Source of the DNA: Apostichopus japonicus
Taxonomy: Eukaryota; Echinodermata; Holothuroidea; Aspidochirotida; Stichopodidae
DNA length: 64,000 bases
Assembly (NCBI RefSeq): GCF_037975245.1
Contig: NC_092561.1
Location: 14,479,001-14,543,000 of the forward strand
Reading direction: 5' to 3'
Shown here: positions 12,601-24,600 of the stretch, piece after piece
Layout: each line of letters opens with the position of its first letter
How positions within the stretch are numbered: position 1 is the stretch's first letter
Position numbers and translations under genes: made by a program
Notes under the pieces: model-generated
What the model was told of the DNA's origin: nothing
Database searches by the model: none
What the model saw: only the letters and a program-made list of their open reading frames with translations

Positions 12601-15600
12601 ATATATTATACCTTTCATAAAGATGTTGAAAAGTGAATCAAATTATAGAAAATCAAATTCTAACTTCTAATAAATATAGTTTATGATTAGAATAAAATCA
12701 CTCACGGGGTGCCAAGTTCCATGAAGTTATTGAAGAACTGTTTGCCGCACATAGTGATGGCGATGTTGATGAACAGTTCTTGCATGCAACCGGAAGCATC
12801 GCACTGCACAGAGAAATAACAGTTACGTCTCAGAATTTCAGGTTTTAATGGTAATAATATAATATTTGCTTTTTATATAGCGCTTTATACCAGCGATAGG
12901 TCTCAAAGCGCTTTACAGACGTTTATATTACCCCTGGTCAATGATAACCTGTCCCAGAGACAATCCCTCCAGTCGGCAGCAGTTATATACTGCGCCCAAT
13001 GACAAGTTACCTCACAGGTACCCATTTAACCCCTGGATGGAGAGAGGCAAGTGAGATAAAGCATCTTGCCCAAGGACACAACGTAGTGAACTAGGCAGGA
13101 ATCGAACCAGCAATCTTTGGATCATGAGTCCAACGCCTTAGCCAATTGGCCACCACGCTCTCACGTTTTACTTGCAGCATAAAATATGTTTGTTAAACTA
13201 CACATTAAGGACCAGCTTACAACAAGACCAACTGCCTCCTGAAGACTGGAGGGGGGAGGGGGCGGACAAAACTTGAAAACTTCTTGTTTGTCCAAAGGTT
13301 TCTGCACACTAGAAAAACAACTCAATGAAGTTTCAAAGAGATCTGGAGTGCTCAGCAAAAAATAATTCTACCCATAGAGGGGGGGGGGGGGGATATCTAA
13401 GGCATATCATAAACATAATCCAAAAGAGTGTTGTCATCAAGCAAGGAAGCAGGGAGAAGCAAACTAAAATTATGATCGTTACTTTAATACCTACGTGACG
13501 TAGGTGTTTAAGATGAACAGATCCCAACTGAAAAGCAGTACTTTTATCATCGTCAAATCAAATATGATAAAGTAAAACAAAGTAGTAAGAGATATCAAAT
13601 TCCTAGAGGCAAATTTTGAGTAAGGCCACCCCTAAAAATGGAAGAGAGTTTTTTTTCTCTCTCTTAGCCATGTGGGGCAAGATCCTGACGAGATGGGGAG
13701 TGAGGGGGTTACAGCCCGGGGGCCCAGGGTCAGGTAAGGAACCTGGCAAAAAATATGACATGAAAGGAAATTGATTTACATCTACAAACTGTAATTCAAT
13801 AAGTAGAAAGAGGAAGGGTCAGAAGGGACACGGCCTATTTGGAATATCTGTCTTACCACACAACATGTCCGTCTGGGGGGGGGGGGAGATAAGATATTCC
13901 TACCAAGTTGTTTAGGTTCCTAATTCTCACCAAGAATTACTCAACAGCAGATCGAATCGAATCCGACTAAAGACACCTCCCGGATATTTTTTCACAGAAT
14001 CTCATATAATTCTTTCGGAAATTTTGTTTTCATTACCTACCCTGAGACATTTTCATACAAGTGTATAAATCACATGCGAATGGAAATGAGTCGGGGGGGG
14101 GGAGGGGTTGGGTGATTATATATATTTGGGAGACTTCAACATGGCATGCTCTTGTTAACAGTTCCTCTCACCTCCTCCTGGCGAAGACCAAAGATCTTTC
14201 CGTAGTCACTTGGGTTACCGGGCAGTCTGAGCAAAAAGAAAAACAACAAGAAGGGGGGGGGGGAGAAAAGGTAAGTTTATTTAATATCTACAGTACTTTT
14301 AAGCCCACATTCTGTACATTGCAAAGATTTTAATAGAAACTTCTCAAAATGACAGACAAAATGAATACATTGTGAAATGGTTTGTAAAAACAATGCTGTT
14401 TCTGCAATGACCATGATTCACCTTCACCAAGAACAAAACCCTGCAAAGTTAGATGAAACAACTTGTGTAACATGTACTGTAGATGGGCAGACAAAACCAC
14501 CCCCCACCTGCCCCCCCCCCAAAAAAAACAGGCCTTAAGGAGACCAAATCTTCCCTTAACTGTGCCCTAAATTGATCAAAGGTGTTTCTTTTGAGTTCCA
14601 CACGGTAGAACTGCGGTAGTCAGTTACGGCCGCTATCCTCTCTCTATACATATGGCAGCTATGCGTACAATGCTAAAAGACACAATAGAAAACATCACAG
14701 AAAGAAACTTTTGCTATTCGAACCAATTTTACAACTAAAAGTCACATGTTTCTCACATGTCCCTGAAACATGTGCAAAGTATGTGCAAAGTATATGCAAA
14801 ATATGTGCAAAACTCTGTGGGTTTGGCACCTGTGACAAAGTGTGAATGTGTGTTTTGTACCTGTGGCAAAAACCAGAGATCATCCAAGATACAAGATTTT
14901 ACACAAGTGGTAGCAAAACTTGGATAATTCTCTGTATCAAGAATGACTATGTCACTTTTAGACATTGGGATTTCTTGCCACAGGTTGCCACAAGTTGCCA
15001 CCATTTGCTGTGTCAACCCTGTGTTATAGGGTTACCACACGATACCCTTTGAAAACAAAACCTGTGGTTATTTTGTGACAAACACTTGAATATTCTGGCT
15101 CATCATGTGCACTGCATGTCAGAAACACACATTTTGAAATAAAAGATATCATTTTCGGTTTCCAGGGAGATAAATCACAGTTTTCTAACCTCATGAATTT
15201 GGGACCTGTGATAACCGGGTATTTTTCTATTGGCTTCTCTGTAAAGGGTGGGTTATATGCACAGGAGAAAAGATAGTAAGCGATACACGTGAAAAACAGG
15301 CAAGGAGCCTCAAAAACCATTTAACGGAAGAAAGAAAGAAAAAACTCACTTTCCCTTCAAGAATGCAATGTAGAAACTAGTGGAGTAGTAGTTCACAAAC
15401 GCAAAGAGATACATCTTGAAGGTGAAACTGTCTTCGTACTCGGTCTCCGTACGATGCAACTCTGAAAGAGAAAGATGACAAGATTGGCTCAAAATCAAAA
15501 TAAAATAAAACTGTTAGCAAACTGCTTATCCACTAGAGAGCCTGTGTAGGAGAATGTGTAAAAGTAAGTTGACATTTCAATCCTAGCAGGATCTTCTTCA

Positions 15601-18600
15601 GAGGCTAAATGACAAGTAACAGTGACAGAAGGGACAAAAACACGCACAGAATACAGACAGGTTAATGAGCATGGTGAACACAAAGAGATAGATGTAAGGG
15701 GATTAGTAGACAAGGGGATGGAGAAATTGGTTCAACTTAATGTTGTCTGCACCTCCATTGCCAATTTGTTAACGATGAAAGTGGTCACTCTAGTTCTAAA
15801 TGATGGTCCCTTTTCTGACCTTCAAGATGCCATCAAATATTACCCCAAAAAACCTGAAAATTTGCATGTATGTTGACATACTTAGGGTTACCATACATCT
15901 GGGGATCAGGGGATCTGGGAAACAGGGGATCCCCATACATCTGGGGATCATCTGGGGATGTTGAAATACTTAGGGTTACCAAACATCTGGATTCCATGGA
16001 TCATATTCTTGTTGTTTCTAACCTTACATAAATTTTGTTCAAAATATCCAGGATTTTTAGGTAGTTCAAAACAAACTGAACATTTTTATAAATATTTAAA
16101 TATATAACCATTCCACCAACCATAGATATATAACCATACCACCAACCATTAATATAGAAACATACCAACCATAAATATATAACCGTACCACCAACCATAT
16201 TGAGAGCAGGCATTACCGCTTCGGAGACAATACGCTCATTTTGCATATTATATAAAATCGTTTTGATCACAAATAACTTACCAAGATTGGTGAGCCAGAC
16301 AGCGATTCGCTCATAAAGCTGCAAAGGACAGAACAGAAAAAAAAAATAATATTGCATCAAAGCTCCTGGAATGAGTCTCTCCTTTGTAAACTGATGTACA
16401 TCATCAATGTCCTGCCCCTTCCCCCCCCCCCAGCACCTGTTTAGTCATACAGTATAACTTCTAAACTGAGGAAAGAGCATATTTCTACCATGAAAATTAC
16501 TTGAGACTATAAAAGATTCCAATCCTTGATAAACTTTGTTGACAACTGTTCTTGTGAAAGAAATCTTCCTTTCTTAACCCACATAACAGAATCAGCCTCT
16601 GATATCCAACAAAGGTCCCTATTATGTACCAGTTCTACAACCACAGACTATTAATATTTAACGTAATGTCCCCAAATATACAAATGCGGTTAGAATTGCA
16701 ACCACCATGAAAAGCACAGAAATATTCCGATGCGGTTCAAACTGGAACCACCTTAAATAGTACTGAAATGTATCGATGCAGTTTGAACTACAACCACCAT
16801 AAATAGTACCGAAATGTACTAATGCAGTTTAAACCGCAACCACTTTAGCTAGTACTGGAAGTGAATTGTATTTGGAATATGATGACTTGACTAGATCAGT
16901 TACTTCTGATTTGAAGTGACTCGTTTCAAGTCTATCCTTCAGTACTTGATATCGAGGGGAATTTAAAGCCTAGATCGGTTACTTCTGATTTGAAGTGACT
17001 CGTTTCAAGTCTATCCTTCAGTACTTGATATCGAGGGGGGGTTTTAAAGCCTAGATCGGTTACTTCTGATTTGAAGTGACTCGTTTCAAGTCTATCCTTC
17101 AGTACTTGATATCGAGGGGAATTTAAAGCCTAGATCCGTTACTTCTGATTTGAAGTGACTCGTTCCAAGTCTATCCTTCAGTACTTGATATCTAGGGGAG
17201 TTTAAAGCCTAGATCGGTAACTTCTGATTTGAAGTGACTCGTTTCAAGTCTATCCTTCAGTACTTGATATCGAGGGGAGTTTTAAAGCCTAGATCCGTTA
17301 CTTCTGATTTGAAGTGACTCGTTTCAAGTCTATCCTTCAGTACTTGATATCGAGGGGGGTTTTATAGCCTAGATCCGTTACTTCTGATATGAAGTGACTC
17401 GTTTCAAGTCTATCCTTCAGTACTTGATATCGAGGGGAGTTTATAGCCTAGATCCGTTACTTCTGATTTGAAGTGACTCGTTTCAAGTCTATCCTTCAGT
17501 ACTTGATATCGTGGGGAGTTTATAGCCTAGATCCGTTACTTCTGATTTGAAGTGACTCGTTTCAAGTCTATCCTTCAGTACTTGATATCGTGGGGAGTTT
17601 ATAGCCTAGATCCGTTACTTCTGATTTGAAGTGACTCGTTTCAAGTCTATCCTTCAATACTTGATATCGTGAGGAGTTTATAGCCTAGATCCGTTACTTC
17701 TGATTTGAAGTGACTCGTTTCAAGTCTATCCTTCAGTACTTGATATCGAGGGGAGTTTAAAGCCTAGATCCGTTACTTCTGATTTGAAGTGACTCGTTTC
17801 AAGTCTATCCTTCAGTACTTGATATCGAGGGGAGTTTATAGCCTAGATCCGTTACTTCTGATTTGAAGTGACTCCTTTCAAGTCTATCCTTCAGTACTTG
17901 ATATCGTGGGGAGTTTATAGCCTAGATCCGTTACTTCTGATTTGAAGTGACTCGTTTCAAGTCTATCCTTCAGTACTTGATGTCGTGGGGAGTTTATAGC
18001 CTAGATCCGTTACTTCTGATATGAAGTGACTCGTTTCAAGTCTATCCTTCAGTACTTGATATCGAGGGGAGTTTAAAGCCTAGATCCGTTACTTCTGATA
18101 TGAAGTGACTCGTTTCAAGTCTATCCTTCAGTACTTGATATCGTGGGGAGTTTATAGCCTAGATCCGTTACTTCTGATATGAAGTGACTCGTTTCAAGTC
18201 TATCCTTCAGTACTTGATATCGTGGGGAGTTTAAAGCCTAGATTTGTTACTTCTGATATGAAGTGACTCGTTTGACGTCTATCCTTCAGTACTTGATATT
18301 GAGGGGAGTTTATAGCCTAGATCCGTTACTTCTGATTTGAAGTGACTCGTTTCAATTTCTATCCTTCAGTACTTGATATTGAGGGAATTTTAAAGCCTAG
18401 ATCCGTTACTTCTGATTTGAAGTGACTCGTTTCAAGTCTATCCTTCAGTACTTGATATCTAGGGGAGTTTAAAGCCTAGATCGGTAACTTCTGATTTGAA
18501 GTGACTCGTTTGACGTCTATCCTTCAGTACTTGATATCAAGGGGAGTTTTAAAGCCTAGATCCGTTACTTCTGATTTAAAGTGACTCGTTTCAAGTCTAT

Positions 18601-21600
18601 CCTTCAGTACTTGATATCGAGGGGGGTTTTAAAGCCTAGTTCCGTTACTTCTGATATGAAGTGACTCGTTTCAAGTCTATCCTTCAGTACTTGATATCGT
18701 GGGGAGTTTATAGCCTAGATCCGTTACTTCTGATTTGAAGTGACTCGTTTCAAGTCTATCCTTCAGTACTTGATATCGAGGGGAGTTTAAAGCCTAGATT
18801 TGTTACTTCTGATATGAAGTGACTCGTTTGACGTCTATCCTTCAGTACTTGATATTGAGGGAATTTAAAGCCTAGATCCGTTACTTCTGATTTGAAGTGA
18901 CTCGTTTCAAGTCTATCCTTCAGTACTTGATATCTAGGGGAGTTTAAAGCCTAGATCGGTAACTTCTGATTTGAAGTGACTCGTTTGACGTCTATCCTTC
19001 AGTACTTGATATCAAGGGGAGTTTTAAAGCCTAGATCCGTTACTTCTGATTTAAAGTGACTCGTTTCAAGTCTATCCTTCAGTACTTGATATCGAGGGGG
19101 GTTTTAAAGCCTAGATCCGTTACTTCTGATATGAAGTGACTCGTTTCAAGTCTATCCTTCAGTACTTGATATCGTGGGGAGTTTATAGCCTAGATCCGTT
19201 ACTTCTGATTTGAAGTGACTCGTTTCAAGTCTATCTTCAGTACTTGATATTGAGGGGAGTTTAAAGCCTAGATTTGTTACTTCTGATATGAAGTGACTCG
19301 TTTCAAGTCTATCCTTCAGTACTTGATATCCAGGGGGGTTTTAAAGCCTAGATCGGTTACTTCTGATTTGAAGTGACTCGTTTCAAGTCTATCCTTCAGT
19401 ACTTGATATCCAGGGGGGTTTTAAAGCCTAGATCGGTTACTTCTGATATGAAGTGACTCGTTTCAAGTCTATCCTTCAGTACTTGATATCGAGGGGAGTT
19501 CAAAGCCTAGATCCATTACTTCTGATTTGAAGTGACTCGTTTCAAGTCTATCCTTCAGTACTTGATATCGAGGGGAGTTTAAAGCCTAGATCAGCTACTT
19601 CTGATTTGAAGTGACTCGTTTCAAGTCTGTTGGTTGGTACTTGATATCGAGATATCAAGTTAAAAGCCTAGATCCGTTACTTACGTTCTGGAGGATCATG
19701 ATGATGATGATAGAGATTAAGGAGGCCGTGCAAGATGTTACGATGGACGACATTGAACTGACAAACTCACTGTCTGTTCGGGCCAAGGCGACTTTGATAG
19801 CGATACGGTAAATGATGACGGCTACGACCGCGGCCACCACTAGGAGAATCTACCCATGGAGAAGAAGAAACACAAGCTTGTGATGAAATCTGATGACTAG
19901 AATATATTTCATATTTTCCCCAATTCCTTTTTCATTTCATATTCTTCTCTCTACTGTTTTCATAAGTTTAAAGAGTAAAATTCCAGTGCTCATAATAACC
20001 CACAATATTGGAGGGATATCTTTGGTCTTAAAAATTTGTCAAAACTTTTTCGGAGTGTTAACCAGAGGTTGTTGCTAAACCCAAATAATTATCAGCCAGT
20101 CTGAACCATTTCAGTGCTAATACCAGTCTAAATACTGTACTCTCATTTCATGCTTCAAAGCACTCGCACGGACAGTATGACCAGTTCCTACAAACCATTA
20201 TCCAATAGGAAATAGGTAGATTCATACTCTCAATACAAGTGCTTTAAAGCATGATAAATATACCACATATCATGAATATTCAACTGCTTTGAAGCATGAT
20301 AAATATACCACATATCATGAATATTCAACTGCTTTGAAGCATGATAAATATACCACATACCATGAATATTCAACTGCTTTGAAGCATGATAAATATACCA
20401 CATATCATGAATATTCAACTGCTTTGAAGCATGATAAATATACCATGTATCATGAATATTCAACTGCTTTGAAGCGTAATAAATATACCACACATTCATG
20501 AATATTCAAGAAGCTAAGCCAATCTTAATCCCTTACAATCTCCTTTCTACCACCTCATCCCATCCAATTCTTTCAACAAACCCACTAGATTATTTCTTTC
20601 ACAAAACTTCCGAGAATGATACCTATTCCCCCTTTAGTTATCTTTAATTCAGAAGTTGCATTTCTAATTCACAATCTGCTTGCCAAACAATATGCATGTA
20701 ATGAAAGTGTCTCCCCAATCCCCCCCCCCCCCATCCACCCCTGAAACACAAAACTTCCATGATCAAATGTCATTATGATCTAAACAATGCATTTAGTAAA
20801 CTCACTACTTTAAATCTTAATTATCTCATACACAGAGGTGTGAAATTCTCATTAGGCATGCAGCATATGCATATTTTTCAATCTACCAGCTTAGGTATTA
20901 ATATTCCAAGAGCTAATCATAAGAGACTAGCCAATCAACAGTGAGAATTATGACTGAACATAACGATTGAAATGCTACCGAATCTCAAATTGTCAAATCA
21001 GAACATTTTCGAATCCATGCAAGTCCGTGCAGATTTAAGGAGGTTTAGGACTCAACTACTCCAGAATGGTAGCACAACTCTACATGCTTTGATCTCTTCC
21101 ACACCTCTGTATTATGTTGACTGGTCTGAAAGAGGCTTGCTGTCTGACAAAATTTTTGGGGAAAAAGATATTAATACTCAACTACTTTGTTTTTCCTGAA
21201 ATAACTGACATATTCTGTACATACAACTTCAGCTTTTTTGACCAAATCTTGTGCACTTTTAAGCATGAATATTAGGGTCAAATTATAATGCTCAAATTAG
21301 GCATTGTCGGGGGTAAATCTGTTATCGAATTGTCTGAGCATGTATTCCAAAGTTTAATGTCAGCCAGAAAACTTAGTAAACTAAAATATATGGAAGGAAA
21401 GATCTGTTGAAAACAGCAAACCCCTTTCAAACGTCAGACAAAGCTTTAATAATAACAATAATCATAATAATATAAAATTTATCAAATGTAACAATTTAAA
21501 CTTTTAATATATCTGAACAAGAATAAATATGAAAAGGGCTAGGCTTTTTGCACTCACCAAGCAAAGCCTCTGAGCCCTCGAGGAAAAAAATTATAATAAT

Positions 21601-24600
21601 GCATAACGTGCCGTAAAAAAAACGTGCAATGCGGGTTATAGGTGTTAGTATTACAAAAAGAGCCCATGATATCAAAATAATCATGCTAGAAATATATATA
21701 TGCCAAAGAAAATGCATGGAAGGATGCCTACTAGGAATTAGATATACTTATTCCTCTGTGTAGATTTACATCTCATCCTGTTCCATTGTCTATACAGTAT
21801 ACCTTGCCAATTTGTATGAATGTAATATTTGACTTTATTTTATTTTTAATTTTTTTAAATCTTATTTATATATATATTTTTTTGGCCAATTCATATATAT
21901 ATTTTTTTTGCCAATTCACCTGAACAAAGAAATATCTTTTTTGGGGGGGTTCACTTCACAACTAATACATCAGAGAGGTGTTGTTGCCATAGAAATAAGG
22001 CAAGACAGATTCAAACTCGGAGAAAGCTTTCACAGTTTGCCCAAAAGGGCTTCACATACTGTAGCTCTGGTACCGAGTAAAATTGAGTAAGAGAGCTAAT
22101 GTGAGCTATCTTTTCTAGAGTTATTGTGTTATTCCGAACTTTAAATATGAATTTTCACGCAAATAACCTTAATAACAACAATTTGATCACAAACACAGCA
22201 AAAGAATATTACATACATATCAAATTTTTGGGGGGTCACTTTTGTTTACTTAAAAAATTAATACATCAGAGCCTTTTGTTGCCACAGAAACACAACATAG
22301 ATCCAAACTTTGAGAAAGGTTGCTATCGTAAAATCTCCATTTTTGTTCAACAGGAGCAAATTTTTTATATATACATGTATTATTTTCAAATATATTTTAA
22401 TATTTGTGGGTGTGAATGTGTTTATACTGATACACCACAACAACACTAAATGACTAAAAGTATATAAACTAAATGAATCTGGGTTGAAAACGGCCAGTTG
22501 GGACAATTTCCAAATGCTCATACCTCTCAAAACTGTCCTCCCATATCGTTCTTCAAAGCACTCGTACTGACAGTACGAACAGTTCCGAACATTTATCTGA
22601 TAGAATCATGAATATTCGTACTGCTCGTACTGACAGTACGAGTGCTCTGAAGCTGGGACATGACAGTACAGTATAGTGCAAAGAATTGTCCCAACTGGAT
22701 GGTCGAGAGATATGTCTTACCATGAACGTAATGAAGACAAAGGAATTGATATATCTAGCGAAACGAACCCGATACGGTGCGTGGGGTTCATCTTCCTACG
22801 GGTGAGTACAGAGTGCAGCAGGAGGGAAGAAAATAGAGAGGAAAAAGGGAAGACCATCCACAGAGGAAGGAGAATGCGAGAAGGAGAGGAGGGTTAGTAA
22901 GACAAAGGAAGACAATAGAGGTTAGATATAGAAGACAAAAGAATAAATAAGAAGAGTTAATTAGCTGTCAGTGAAGAAAAGAATGAAGTGGGTGAGTCGG
23001 GGGTTAGGAGGCGGAACAGAAGGGAGAGGGGAGTACATGAGAGTGGCGAGAGGGGTGCGAAGAAGAGGATTTAATAACAATTTCTACCAAACGTCCTGGT
23101 TTTGACGTTTTTGAAGCCAGTTCTGGTATATAAATCTAAACACAATAACCGAGCACTGTTGCAAAATGCAAGCGAAGTCAAATATTCAAATAATTTTCGG
23201 TTAGAGGTTCGACAATGTGGTTTACATTGTCTACTCGGATGGTTTCTTACGGTACAAGGACTGCGACGGAAACACAACAGCTCATACCAAATTTGAACAA
23301 CAACAATTTGAAAATGGAGGACAACAGAACAGTGAATGAAACTTGTATGGGAGTTCAGTGAGAATTCTGAAAAGCTTTTTTTGGCAAGCTCGTCTCAACT
23401 TTAGTAAGGTTGAGATAATAAAACTAAAAAAAAAAAGCCCCCAAAACAAGTGAGGTTTTAACAAACCTTTCAGGATCATTTTAATTTTGCGATTCGCGGG
23501 CAAAGATTTAGCCGCGACAAGATTTCGTTTAGGGACATACGGGTCAAATTTTCCTAGCAGAAATGTGTCAGTTTTTAACAGTGAAAAGAGAAATATTGTC
23601 ATAGCTCGACATTAATCAATTCCTTTGTGCTTTCAATAAGAAAGTAAATATTTTTCAGCAGAAAAAAAGAAATATTCAAGAAACCAGGGCGGCAGATAGA
23701 AAGAAAGACCGTTGTTGTTAGAGGAAAATAAGAAGCAGTAGAGAGAGAGTGTACAAACAGAAACCATTTCGGTGCTAGTAAAAGAGTAAAAAAACCAAAG
23801 TACGAATATATTCAGATAAAAAACCCAACGGCAGAGTCGGTTACAAAATGGCGCAGCCCATATCTGCCCTACGAAACACCACCTATCGGTTCCTCCGACC
23901 CTTACCATGAACAGAATAGATGCGATTGAGGCTGCTAATCTTGGGAATTTGTTTCGCAGTGCCATGTACGGTTCGGTCAACTGATCATAGGTCGGGAGGT
24001 GGAAAAGTTTGACAATTTGACAAATATACATACATGATAAATGATTCGTTTTTTAATGACGAAAAAGGAAAAAGGGTAAAAAAAATTGAAGTGGTATAAG
24101 CGGTTACATTAAAAAGCATGCAAAATAATAATATGAGCAATATACATATCTATACAATGATATGAAACACTTCAACACACAGGGCCGGCTTACAAGGAAA
24201 GTTTGTTTCTAACACCAGACTATTCTGCAAAACTCTTGGGAAACAATATGTTTGAAATTACCCCAATGTGTTTGACATTACCCCAATGTGTTTGACATTA
24301 CCTTAGGAGATTAGCAAGTCTTTTTCATATAGAATCATTGATAAAAAATCTACGATCCATACAAAATTTGAGAAACCATGGAAATTGTCCATAGCATCAT
24401 TATATCATTTATCCCTCCCTAGGCTTGCAAAATATTCTGGAAAAACGAGAGAAACATTTCCTTGATGACATTTAACGATGAGCGGCTGAGATTGGATGAG
24501 TCCATGCCAGTGCGAGCGCACGTAGCACTGCACGGATCCAACCGGAAGATTTGATAGGGTGAGTAGTATACAGGTCGTTAGCGAATTAAAACAAAGGGTG

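Larger units (their letters stand above)
19850..22720. other. Intron e17d-e18
   Basis: Holds two foldback elements, a 45-bp array and a weak direct duplication (about 21940-22040 and 22225-22330, both with acatcagag and ttgttgcca blocks). No exon was found here despite a search for further e17 versions. Confidence 0.55.

Noticed and set aside
13095-13163. tRNA gene on the minus strand
   Set aside because: A- and B-box-like blocks are present, but no proper acceptor stem is seen, and the sequence continues into a repeated SINE body.
16890-19677. CRISPR-like array
   Set aside because: Units are contiguous 79-81-bp repeats with no unique spacers, in a eukaryotic intron.
20230-20501. Open frames on both strands with a 15-residue periodic peptide
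   Set aside because: By-product of a 45-bp tandem repeat, with both strands open at once.
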